Translations under genes and position numbers: made by a program | Assembly (NCBI RefSeq): GCF_031432425.1 | Contig: NZ_JAVKPH010000027.1 | Location: forward strand, 1-51,228 | Direction: 5' to 3' | DNA: 51,228 nt | Source of the DNA: Ruixingdingia sedimenti | Lineage (GTDB): Bacteria; Pseudomonadota; Alphaproteobacteria; Rhodobacterales; Rhodobacteraceae | In this document: positions 7,741-14,119 of the stretch, one piece after another | How the letters are laid out: every line of letters begins with the position of its first letter | How positions within the stretch are numbered: the first letter of the stretch is position 1 | Notes under the pieces: generated by a model | Seen by the model: the letters and a program-made list of their open reading frames with translations, nothing else | Told to the model about the DNA's origin: nothing | The model's database searches: none

Positions 7741-7886
7741 GAGAGATGGCGGCGGTGTAGTCTTCGGTTACTTCGTTTGAGGAACGAGAGGTCGTTGGTT
7801 CGAATCCAACTCCCCACAACCATGCGGGGGTAGCTCAGTGGTAGAGCGCTAAAATTTCCGAGACGCCAGTTTCCCCGCCATCTCTC
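7741..7886 (+). ncRNA. Bacterial Y RNA-like RNA 2 (YrlA type, inside-out tRNA domain)
   Basis: This is a second, divergent copy 8 bp after the first. A perfect 12-bp basal helix (7741-7752 with 7875-7886) continues past a bulged C7753 into GG/CC. Inside, in permuted order, are AGGTC, a T-arm with loop TTCGAAT (7799-7805), acceptor strand TCCCCAC (7811-7817), linker AACCA, acceptor strand GCGGGGG (7824-7830) and D-arm GCTC/GAGC (7833-7847). Both copies share GGCGGYGTAG, CGGTTACTTCGTT and GTTTCCCCG outside the tRNA body, the likely Ro60-binding or regulatory part. A local hairpin at 7772-7788 resembles an intact anticodon arm with loop TTGAGGA. The rsr start lies 40 bp downstream. Confidence 0.8.
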
Positions 7887-7925
7887 CGCTTCAAGCATCA
7901 GCCGCTCCAACAAGGAGGACGCGCG

Positions 7926-9245
7926 ATGCGCATGAATACCGTTCAACACTTCCACCCCAACCACCGGACCCACGGCGGCGCGCCCGCCCAGGTCGTTTCG
8001 CCCGAGCAGCAGCTTCGCCGCTTGGTGATGGCTTCCCTGCTTTGGGAAGACAGCTTCTACGTTGACGGCAAGACGTCGACGGATCTGGTGGCCGAGGCCA
8101 TCAAGCGCGTCGACCCGCAGCGCGTCGGCGACATCGCCATCGAGGCCCGCGAGCAGCAGCATCTTCGCCACATGCCTTTGTATTTGGTCGCCCACCTGGC
8201 GGCCGCCCAACCTGGCGGCACTTGGTTGAAGCACGTCATCGCGCGCGTCGTGAAACGTGCGGACGAGCTGGCCGAACTCGTGGCGTTGTATTGCCAAGTC
8301 ACCGGCCAGTCGCCGAAGGCCATCGGCAAGTTGCCCGCTCAGCTGAAGAAGGGCCTGGCCCTCGCCTTCCCCAAGTTCGACGCCTACCAGCTGGCCAAGT
8401 ATGACCGCGCGGGGGCCATCACCCTCACCGACGTCGCGCGCCTGGTCCACCCTGCCCACACCGACGCCATCGGCGGCCTGGTGAAGGGCACCCTGTCCGC
8501 ACCGGACACGTGGGAAGTTGCCCTGTCGGGCGGCGCCGACAAGAAGGAAGCGTTCACGCGCCTTCTTCAAGAGGGCAAGCTGGGCTACCTGGCGCTGTTG
8601 CGGAACCTTCGCAACATGACCGAGGCGAACGTCGACCGGTTGCTGGTGCAGGACGCCATCCTCGCCCGGAAGGGCGCAGGCAACGTGTTGCCATTCCGCT
8701 TCGTGGCAGCGGCGCGCGCGTGTCCGTCGCTTGAACCGGCCCTGGACCAGGCGCTGGTGAACAGCATCGCGGAAGCCGCCAAGCTTCCAGGCCGGACCAT
8801 CATCTTGGTGGACGTGTCCGGGTCCATGGACGACAAGCTGTCGGGCAAGTCGGACCTCACCCGCATGGACGCGGCCGCCGCCCTCGCATCAGTCCTGCCG
8901 TGTGAAGATCTGCGGGTCTTCACCTTCTCCGACCGCGTGGTCGAGGTGCCCGCCCGGCGCGGTATGGCGGGCGTTGACGCGGTCATCAGGTCGCAGCCGC
9001 ACGGCTGCACATACCTGGCGCAGGCCGTTCAGGCCGTGAACCAGCACGCCGACTACGACCGCCTCGTCGTCATCACGGACGAGCAAGGATCCGACGGCGC
9101 CCTTCCCCCGGCAAAGGGCAAATTCGGCGGCTACCTGGTGAACGTCGCGGCCTATGAGAACGGGGTGGCCCACGGCAAAACCTGGACGCAGGTGTCGGGC
9201 TGGTCCGAGGGCATCATCAAGTTCATTGCCGCCTGTGAACGGTGA
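7926..9245 (+). CDS. rsr: Ro60/TROVE-domain RNA-binding protein (Rsr)
   Basis: The 439-aa protein combines a TROVE HEAT-like ring (about 25-285, with the Ro60 signature LALLRNLRNMT at 222-232) and a von Willebrand A domain with an intact MIDAS: DVSGS (296-300), T362 and D385. Ro60 orthologues form a doughnut that binds Y RNAs on the outside and single-stranded ends of misfolded RNA in the cavity; bacterial Rsr helps RNA decay and stress survival with its Y RNA. At 439 aa it is shorter than cellular Rsr (around 530). Start ATG 7926 has AAGGAGGA. Two Y-like RNAs lie immediately upstream and a strong terminator immediately downstream. Confidence 0.93.
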   Translation: MRMNTVQHFHPNHRTHGGAPAQVVSPEQQLRRLVMASLLWEDSFYVDGKTSTDLVAEAIKRVDPQRVGDIAIEAREQQHLRHMPLYLVAHLAAAQPGGTWLKHVIARVVKRADELAELVALYCQVTGQSPKAIGKLPAQLKKGLALAFPKFDAYQLAKYDRAGAITLTDVARLVHPAHTDAIGGLVKGTLSAPDTWEVALSGGADKKEAFTRLLQEGKLGYLALLRNLRNMTEANVDRLLVQDAILARKGAGNVLPFRFVAAARACPSLEPALDQALVNSIAEAAKLPGRTIILVDVSGSMDDKLSGKSDLTRMDAAAALASVLPCEDLRVFTFSDRVVEVPARRGMAGVDAVIRSQPHGCTYLAQAVQAVNQHADYDRLVVITDEQGSDGALPPAKGKFGGYLVNVAAYENGVAHGKTWTQVSGWSEGIIKFIAACER

Positions 9246-9251
9246 AAAAAG

Positions 9252-9284
9252 ACCGCCGCATCGTTTGGAGATGCGGCGGTTTTT
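9252..9284 (+). terminator. Strong intrinsic terminator after rsr
   Basis: A perfect 11-bp stem (9252-9262 with 9270-9280) and a 7-nt loop are followed by a T-run (9280-9284), 6 bp past the rsr stop. It ends the Y RNA-rsr transcription unit and isolates it from ssb. Confidence 0.93.
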
Positions 9285-9320
9285 ACCCAGTTCATCAGCA
9301 AGGCAAAAGGAGAGAAGCAC

Positions 9321-9800
9321 ATGGCCGGTTCAGTCAACAAAGTCATCATCGTCGGCAACCTGGGGCGCGACCCCGAGGTGCGCACCTTCCAAAACGGCGG
9401 CAAGGTCGTGAACCTGCGCATCGCCACCAGCGAGAGCTGGCGCGACAAGCAGACCGGCGAGCGCAAAGAGCGCACCGAATGGCACAGCGTTGCCATCCAC
9501 GCCGAGGGCCCGGCCAAGGTCGCCGAGCAGTATCTGCGCAAAGGCTCCACGGTCTACATCGAGGGCCAGCTGGAAACCCGCAAGTGGCAGGACCAAAGCG
9601 GCGCCGACCGCTACTCCACCGAGGTGGTGGTGCGTCCCTACGCGGGCAACCTGACCCTCCTGGGCGGGCGCGGCGACCCGGCGGCGGGTGACGACCGCCG
9701 TGCCGCCGAGCCCGGGCCCACATACCAAACAGGCCGCCAGGCCGGTTCCAATGGTGCGGCGGTCACCGGTTCCTACCTGGACGACGAAATCCCCTTCTGA
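9321..9800 (+). CDS. ssb: Single-stranded DNA-binding protein SSB
   Basis: The 159-aa protein has the bacterial SSB OB-fold (about 1-112: SVNKVIIVGNLGRDPEVR, WHSVAIHAEGPAKVAEQYLRKGSTVYIEGQL), a flexible Gly/Arg-rich linker and the conserved acidic tip DDEIPF that docks partner proteins. It is the element's own SSB, in keeping with the ERF and YqaJ recombination genes upstream. AAAGGAGA precedes the ATG. It has its own transcription unit between the rsr terminator and the tRNA-Arg region. Confidence 0.95.
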   Translation: MAGSVNKVIIVGNLGRDPEVRTFQNGGKVVNLRIATSESWRDKQTGERKERTEWHSVAIHAEGPAKVAEQYLRKGSTVYIEGQLETRKWQDQSGADRYSTEVVVRPYAGNLTLLGGRGDPAAGDDRRAAEPGPTYQTGRQAGSNGAAVTGSYLDDEIPF

Positions 9801-10023
9801 GGCGCACTCCTACGGGCCGTGACTGACGGCCTCAATGCCCATCCTGCCAGCCCCGCGCCGAGGTCATGGAATATCAGGGGTAAGGTTGGGAACCAGCGCA
9901 TAGGCGGCGAAAAGCCTACCGGCCCGGCGGACTTCCGGGAAGCATTCGGCCAGGTCGGCGCAAGCCGGTGCTGGCGCCGGGACCGAAACCGGCACCGGCC
10001 GGGCGGTATATCCCGGAAGCATT
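9801..10023. other. Non-coding stretch with stable hairpins before tRNA-Arg
   Basis: There is no convincing gene here; the only long frame reads straight through the tRNA. The region is rich in self-complementarity, for example GCCGGTGC (9964-9971) with GCACCGGC (9992-9999). AGGC/GCCT and CCCGG/CCGGG hairpins lie further upstream. It may be a structured leader of the tRNA transcript or an unrecognised small RNA. Confidence 0.4.
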
Positions 10024-10099
10024 GTTCCGCTGGCTCAACGGATAGAGCGCGGCCCTGCGAAGGCCGAGATTCCAGGTTCGATTCCTGGGCGGAACGCCA
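10024..10099 (+). tRNA. tRNA-Arg(GCG), element-encoded
   Basis: A full cloverleaf with encoded CCA. The acceptor GTTCCGC (10024-10030) pairs perfectly with GCGGAAC (10089-10095). The D-arm is GCTC/GAGC. The anticodon stem CGGCC/GGCCG encloses loop CTGCGAA, giving anticodon GCG at 10057-10059. The T-arm is CCAGG/CCTGG, then discriminator G and CCA. A20 in the D-loop and C35 fit arginine identity. Bacteria normally read CGC with an inosine-modified ACG anticodon, so GCG is unusual. It lies within a gene-free part of the element. Confidence 0.93.
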
Positions 10100-10217
10100 A
10101 GCCCTGGCCGACGAGGGGTTCGACGTCGGCTTGGTGGTCCGCAGCCATGGTGAAATGCGGAGACGCAATCGGAGTCCTTGCGTCTCAAAAGAAGAGGCGG
10201 TTCAACCGCAGGATTTC
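10100..10217. other. Structured non-coding stretch after tRNA-Arg
   Basis: No gene seen. Inverted repeats include CCAAGCC (10097-10103) with GGCTTGG (10128-10134), CCGACG with CGTCGG (10108-10129), and a perfect 9-bp stem GAGACGCAA/TTGCGTCTC (10160-10186). It lies between the tRNA and a terminator, so the tRNA transcript probably includes it. Confidence 0.4.
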
Positions 10218-10245
10218 AAGGGCGGTTCTTCGGAGCCGCCCTTTT
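10218..10245 (+). terminator. Intrinsic terminator of the tRNA-Arg unit
   Basis: Stem AAGGGCGG (10218-10225) pairs with CCGCCCTT (10236-10243), with a 10-nt loop and T-run TTTT at 10242-10245. It ends the tRNA transcript. Confidence 0.85.
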
Positions 10246-10348
10246 CCTTATCAGATGTCGGCCAGTTTACCGGTGCGTATCGCCACCGTTAGGCGGCGCA
10301 ACGGTGGACATACACACCATTAAATCCCCCACATCAAAGGAGGCACCC

Positions 10349-10576
10349 ATGTTCTGGGCAGGTCGTGTCAACGCCGTTCTGGCAATCATCACCTTCGTCG
10401 GCCTCGTCGTCGTATGGTCCGTCCAAGGCCCCGGCGCGGCAGCGGGTTGGCTCATCGTCATGGTCCTGGTGCGCATCGGGCTCCGGATCCTCGACACGGT
10501 CTGGACGGCCATCACCGGCAATCCACTCATCTACCAGGTCAAGATGCTCGACCGGGACCGTGGCAACGATGTGTGA
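10349..10576 (+). CDS. Small two-helix membrane protein
   Basis: A 75-aa protein with two predicted membrane segments: residues about 6-24 (VNAVLAIITFVGLVVVWSV) and about 29-46 (AAAGWLIVMVLVRIGLRI). A polar tail follows. AAAGGAGG with good spacing selects the ATG at 10349; the frame is open further upstream without a start signal. No family recognised. It overlaps the next small frame by 8 nt. Confidence 0.7.
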   Translation: MFWAGRVNAVLAIITFVGLVVVWSVQGPGAAAGWLIVMVLVRIGLRILDTVWTAITGNPLIYQVKMLDRDRGNDV

Positions 10577-10754
10577 ACCAACCTGGCGTAGCATCGGGGT
10601 CGTCCTGATGCCTATCGTGGACATCCGCTATGTGCGCAAGGCGCGGGCGAACGAAAACGCCCCGCCGCCGGGGCCACCTCGCCGCCTGCCCGCGCCCGAG
10701 TTTCTGGCGCTCGCAAACGGCGACCCGGAAGAAGAACCGCCCCCGGCCGCCTGA
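10569..10754 (+). CDS. Small proline-rich hypothetical protein
   Basis: A 61-aa frame whose ATG overlaps the end of the membrane protein gene. The product is basic in the middle and Pro/Glu-rich at the end (DPEEEPPPAA). An internal start at 10608 (MPIVDIRYV) is also possible. Coding status rests on tight overlap and on filling the gap before the methyltransferase. Function unknown. Confidence 0.45.
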   Translation: MCEPTWRSIGVVLMPIVDIRYVRKARANENAPPPGPPRRLPAPEFLALANGDPEEEPPPAA

Positions 10755-10826
10755 CGGCCGGAATCGGATTGAGAATCTGCCTTTTGCGTGCAAGAAAGGA
10801 CGAAACACAAAATGAGGGAGGCGGGC

Positions 10827-11507
10827 ATGACTGCGGCCAAAGACCTTGAAGCCTTCCTGGGCAACGACAAATTCTCGACGGTCATGGCCGACCCGCCTTG
10901 GCGTTTCCAGAACCGCACAGGCAAAATAGCGCCTGAACACAAGCGGTTGGCGCGCTACCCTACGATGGAACTTGAAGAGATTTGCGCCCTGCCGGTGGCG
11001 AAGCACCTGGAAAGCCGGGCGCACTGCTATCTCTGGGTGCCGAACGCGCTGCTGCCCGAAGGGCTTCAAGTGCTGAAAGCCTGGGGATTCGAATACAAGT
11101 CCAACATCGTCTGGGAAAAGGTGCGCTATGACGGTGGCCCGGACGGGCGCGGCGTGGGCTTTTACTTCCGGAACGTGACGGAAATCCTGCTCTTCGGCAC
11201 GCGCGGCAAAGACGTCCGCACGCTGGCGCCTGGACGCCGGCAGGTGAACTTCATCGAACAGCCCGAGCCGAAGGAGCCCGACGGCGACCTGTTGAAGACC
11301 CGCAAGCGCGAGCACTCCCGCAAACCAGACCAGCAATACGACATCATCGAGAGCTGCAGCTGGGGCCCTTACCTGGAACTCTTCGGGCGCGGCAGGCGCA
11401 AAGGCTGGACGGTCTGGGGCAACCAGGCGGACGACGACTACAAGCCCAGCTGGCCGACGTATGCACACAACAGTGGCACGGACGCGTCGCGCACTGCGGC
11501 CGAGTAG
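10827..11507 (+). CDS. MT-A70 family N6-adenine DNA methyltransferase
   Basis: The 226-aa protein has the MT-A70 signature. The catalytic motif is DPPW (22-25), followed by YLWVPNALLPEGLQVLKAWGF, NIVWEK, an RNVTEILLFGTRG strand and a C-terminal ELFGRGRRKGW strand. Bacterial members methylate adenine in DNA (M.MunI is one). The start at 10827 is chosen for GGGAGG 8 nt upstream; 10812 and a GTG at 10788 are alternatives. It ends one base from the convergent BglII-like endonuclease gene, so the two probably form a restriction-modification pair. The family is firm, the pairing inferred. Confidence 0.9.
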   Translation: MTAAKDLEAFLGNDKFSTVMADPPWRFQNRTGKIAPEHKRLARYPTMELEEICALPVAKHLESRAHCYLWVPNALLPEGLQVLKAWGFEYKSNIVWEKVRYDGGPDGRGVGFYFRNVTEILLFGTRGKDVRTLAPGRRQVNFIEQPEPKEPDGDLLKTRKREHSRKPDQQYDIIESCSWGPYLELFGRGRRKGWTVWGNQADDDYKPSWPTYAHNSGTDASRTAAE

Positions 11508-12242
11508 CTATTCCACGATCACGCCCACAGGCAAGCCAATCAGCAGGAGTGGGCACGGGTTGCCCACCCCGCGCCTGATCCGGTCTTCCAGCTTGGACCA
11601 GTGCGTTGTTGCAGCACCGAACTTGTCTGCCACGAAATGCTTTGCAAAGGCCTCCGCGAACGGAACCTGCGCATCGACTTGTTTTTGGACCGCATCCCGC
11701 TGACGCCGGGTGCGGTCTTTCATTTTGAACGCCTCGACCATTTCTTCCTCACCGACGAAGCCGTGCTTCACGATGCAGCGCTGAACCAGGCCAAGCATCG
11801 ACGCTTGCAGAGAGGCGCCACGCGTGATGAGAACGCCCACCGAAATCGCCGACTGGGCATGGAGGCGCTGGAAGTTCTCGAGGTCCCTGTCAAAGAAAGG
11901 GTCCTTGTTGTTCCATTCGATTTCCAGCGCGATTGTGCCCCCGTCTGCTCGTCGGACGTGGTCGATTTCGTGGCTGTTCGCAACGGTCTCAACCCCGTCG
12001 ACAATGAGGCGGAAGTCGAAGTTGTGCTTTGGCCAGCCAGCGGTGTAGAGGCGCCGCCGTAGGCGCTGCGTCGACTGTGCTTCGCCTCCTCCGGATCCGA
12101 CCAGCTCTTCGACCGGAATCCTTACATCAAGCAGCGCTTCTTCAAGCTCCGCCGCGACTTCCGGGAAATCGACTGTGAGAATAGCACCTGCGTGGTTGCG
12201 GATGGCGACGTCGAATCCGGCGGCAATGAGGCGTTGGAACAT
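11508..12242 (-). CDS. BglII/BstYI-family type II restriction endonuclease
   Basis: The 244-aa protein carries the core seen in the BglII endonuclease family: HEIDHV (91-96) supplying the catalytic Asp, then ALEIEW-NNKD (105-114) with an E-x-E pair (107/109), and FFDRDLENFQRLH (116-128). These are PD-(D/E)XK enzymes that cut palindromic sites such as AGATCT or RGATCY. The gene is convergent with, and ends exactly beside, the MT-A70 methyltransferase. A small gene lies 3 bp upstream in the same operon. The sequence specificity cannot be read from the sequence. Confidence 0.8.
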   Translation of the reverse strand: MFQRLIAAGFDVAIRNHAGAILTVDFPEVAAELEEALLDVRIPVEELVGSGGGEAQSTQRLRRRLYTAGWPKHNFDFRLIVDGVETVANSHEIDHVRRADGGTIALEIEWNNKDPFFDRDLENFQRLHAQSAISVGVLITRGASLQASMLGLVQRCIVKHGFVGEEEMVEAFKMKDRTRRQRDAVQKQVDAQVPFAEAFAKHFVADKFGAATTHWSKLEDRIRRGVGNPCPLLLIGLPVGVIVE

Positions 12243-12245
12243 GCG

Positions 12246-12497
12246 CTACTCTGTGAACAGGGCCTTGTCCCAGCTGGCTATCAGCTTGTCCCCGAGGTTG
12301 TCCATGTGCGGGTCATGGACAATGAGCCAAGCCATCGCCGGGTCTTTCGACAGACCCGCAATAAAGCGCCCGTAATCCGGGACAGATTCCAAAAGCACAC
12401 CGTAGCCACGATGGTGGTAGCGGCCCTTATATTCGTCCATCCACTCGCCAATCCCGATTTTCTTGACAGCTTTCTCGAACGCCTTCGGTGACACCAC
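12246..12497 (-). CDS. Small hypothetical protein in the restriction operon
   Basis: An 83-aa protein beginning VSPKAFEKAVKKIGIGEWMDEYKGRYHHRG, with no recognised family and no helix-turn-helix, so it is not a typical controller (C) protein. It starts at one of two tandem GTG codons (12497 or 12494) after AAGGAGG, and ends 3 bp before the endonuclease start, so it is co-transcribed. A role as partner or regulator of the nuclease is possible but unproven. Confidence 0.65.
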   Translation of the reverse strand: MVSPKAFEKAVKKIGIGEWMDEYKGRYHHRGYGVLLESVPDYGRFIAGLSKDPAMAWLIVHDPHMDNLGDKLIASWDKALFTE

Positions 12498-12637
12498 CTT
12501 GCCTCCTTACCTGTTGCTTTGCCTCGCTAATACCGTCGCAAGACTTTTAAGTTTTCGCAACCGTGCATTGTTTGGAGCGCGCGTTTTTCTTCCCTAACTG
12601 ACCTTCGAGGCAGTGGCAAAAGGGAGGAAACCAAGCC

Positions 12638-13294
12638 ATGAAAACCTTCGAGGAAATCGACCCACACCTTCAAATCATCAACGACATCGACCAGCACAAA
12701 GACTCCGGTGCGCTCGACCGCCGCAGGGCAATCAGCGGACTGGTCTACCGGCTCGCGGATGAACTCATTGCGGGCCACCCCGCACCACGTTCCGACGACC
12801 CAGGCTATTTCACGCGCATCGACGGGCTTGTTCCTGCTCTTGCCAATGAACTGGTCCGCCAGCACGACATGGCCATCGCCCACCGCACCCACCTGGCCGA
12901 GCGCCTGGAAGCGGACGGCGGCGAGAACGGTGCCAAGGCTGCGGCCATCCTGCGCGAGATGAATGCCGTGGCAGACAGCAAGGCGGCTCTCTTGCGTGCT
13001 CGTGGAGATAGCTACCAGCCAAGTGGCGAGACGTCGGACGAAGTTGCCCTACCGAAGCGCCAGGTCACCGCCTTCGAGGCAGCCCTACGCAAAAGAGGTA
13101 ACGAGATCCGTGTGGCACGCGCTGCGCGACAAGCGGAGGAAGCGGCCGAGTTGCGCGGCTTCTATGAGGGGCGAAACCAGGCGTGGCGCTTGCTGATGGA
13201 GAACCAGAAGCGCCACCCGGACACCATCAAGGTGTCGCGTGCCTTCCTGGGCGACTTCCAGCGCGACCTTCTTCACATGCAGAAGGAGAGCTGA
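12638..13294 (+). CDS. Hypothetical charged helical protein (paralogue of the next gene)
   Basis: A 218-aa, strongly helical, charged protein with no recognised family. Around residues 88-112 it has EADGGENGAKAAAILREMNA, closely similar to a segment in the next gene, so the two share a domain. The C-terminal half (about 145-218) looks like a long coiled coil. GGGAGG precedes the ATG. It is divergent from the restriction operon across a 140-bp A/T-rich gap and begins a three-gene unit running to the tRNA. Confidence 0.65.
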   Translation: MKTFEEIDPHLQIINDIDQHKDSGALDRRRAISGLVYRLADELIAGHPAPRSDDPGYFTRIDGLVPALANELVRQHDMAIAHRTHLAERLEADGGENGAKAAAILREMNAVADSKAALLRARGDSYQPSGETSDEVALPKRQVTAFEAALRKRGNEIRVARAARQAEEAAELRGFYEGRNQAWRLLMENQKRHPDTIKVSRAFLGDFQRDLLHMQKES

Positions 13295-13297
13295 ACC

Positions 13298-13651
13298 ATG
13301 TTCGGAATCATACCAACCCCGGACGAAATCGCCGAGATGCGTTCGAACGCTCGCGACTTGGCCGATATGATTTGCGCTCAGTCCCGACAGCTCGGTGAGG
13401 ATGATGGTCAGGGCCGACTCTTCACCAGCTACGTCGAAGAGCTTGGCGGCCCCAATGGGCCGAAGGCGGCGGCAATCATGCGGGCAATGGTCCAGGCCGC
13501 GAACAACCACGAGTCGCAGGGGGACATGCCCGAGCGGATGTATGACTTCCTGAAAGCCAACTACGACCGCATGAAAGCGGAAGGCGGGCCAGGCCCTCGG
13601 ATGGAAGACGCGGTGGAACTCTACAACCGCACCGTCAAGGTAGAGGGCTGA
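13298..13651 (+). CDS. Hypothetical protein sharing a domain with the preceding gene
   Basis: A 117-aa protein, 3 bp downstream of the previous gene. Residues about 48-72 (EELGGPNGPKAAAIMRAMVQAANN) match the GGENGAKAAAILREM segment of the upstream protein, which suggests duplication of an element-specific domain. No known family, signal peptide or membrane segment. AAGGAGA of the upstream gene's end serves as its ribosome binding site. Confidence 0.65.
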   Translation: MFGIIPTPDEIAEMRSNARDLADMICAQSRQLGEDDGQGRLFTSYVEELGGPNGPKAAAIMRAMVQAANNHESQGDMPERMYDFLKANYDRMKAEGGPGPRMEDAVELYNRTVKVEG

Positions 13652-13653
13652 CC

Positions 13654-13911
13654 ATGCGCGGAGGCGGAAGACCAACCAGCAACACTCGGCCCGTGCAGCC
13701 GCCACCACCGAAGCGCGGACACACCCCAAGCCCGGACGCCAAGCTGCCACCGGATCCGCCGCCACCAAAGCCGATGACGAGACAGGACACCATCACACTG
13801 ACGCGCGATGAGTTGGAGGCCTTGGTCCAAAAGGAAGTCAGGAAGGCCTTGGCCGAAGACGCATCCGAGCGGCGATTTCACTCCATCTGGGGCGACGACT
13901 ACCGCCCATGA
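13654..13911 (+). CDS. Small protein with proline-rich N-terminus
   Basis: An 85-aa protein in two parts: residues 1-40 are Pro/Gly/Arg-rich and likely disordered, and residues 42-70 form a charged helix (TITLTRDELEALVQKEVRKALAEDA). It starts 2 bp after the previous stop and is the last gene of the element before the terminator and tRNA-Arg(CCG). Function unknown. Confidence 0.6.
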   Translation: MRGGGRPTSNTRPVQPPPPKRGHTPSPDAKLPPDPPPPKPMTRQDTITLTRDELEALVQKEVRKALAEDASERRFHSIWGDDYRP

Positions 13912-13922
13912 CACCAAACGCA

Positions 13923-13948
13923 AACGCCACCCCAAGGGGCGGCGTTTT
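13923..13948. terminator. Bidirectional terminator at the element edge
   Basis: ACGCC-A-CCCC (13924-13933) pairs with GGGG-C-GGCGT (13936-13945) around a one-base mismatch, with TTTT on the right and A-rich sequence on the left. It can stop the rightward operon and leftward transcripts from the tRNA side. Confidence 0.7.
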
Positions 13949-13961
13949 GCTGTGGAGGAAG

Positions 13962-14038
13962 TGGCGGTCCCAGCACGATTCGAACGTGCGGCCTCTACCT
14001 TCGGAGGGTAGCGCTCTATCCAGCTGAGCTATGGGACC
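13962..14038 (-). tRNA. tRNA-Arg(CCG), intact, on the element side of the junction
   Basis: A 77-nt cloverleaf on the minus strand. Acceptor GGTCCCA pairs perfectly with TGGGACC; the D-arm is GCTC/GAGC with a GGATA loop; anticodon stem CTACC/GGTAG encloses loop CTCCGAA (anticodon CCG). The T-arm has loop TTCGAAT, then discriminator G and encoded CCA. It differs at many positions from the truncated tRNA-Arg(CCG) at 14120-14166, so it is not a simple duplicate. It can read CGG and probably replaces the interrupted host gene. Confidence 0.93.
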
Positions 14039-14041
14039 GTG

Positions 14042-14064
14042 GTTTCTGTGCGAGTTTCTGTGCG
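14042..14064. repeat. Tandem 11-bp direct repeat near the att site
   Basis: GTTTCTGTGCG occurs twice with one base between copies (14042-14052 and 14054-14064), about 55-75 bp inside the element boundary. Short direct repeats at this distance are typical of arm-type binding sites of tyrosine integrases; the function here is inferred. Confidence 0.5.
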
Positions 14065-14119
14065 GAGCCTCGCGTCGAGTGTCTTTCTTCCTTACTTTCT
14101 TGGCCCCCGGAGCAATAGC

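Noticed and set aside
7587..7886. Group I or group II intron interrupting tRNA genes
   Set aside because: The flanking non-tRNA sequence is only about 70-100 nt per copy, too short for an intron core, and no conserved intron catalytic elements are visible. The outer helix and rsr neighbour fit Y RNAs better.
9819..10292. 157-aa plus-strand frame across the tRNA-Arg gene
   Set aside because: It reads straight through a perfect tRNA and several hairpins, has no ribosome binding site and looks like no protein.
13962..14038. Intact tRNA-Arg(CCG) as the host gene restored by attP
   Set aside because: It is 82 bp inside the junction and differs at many positions from the truncated copy, so it is a separate gene rather than the restored target.
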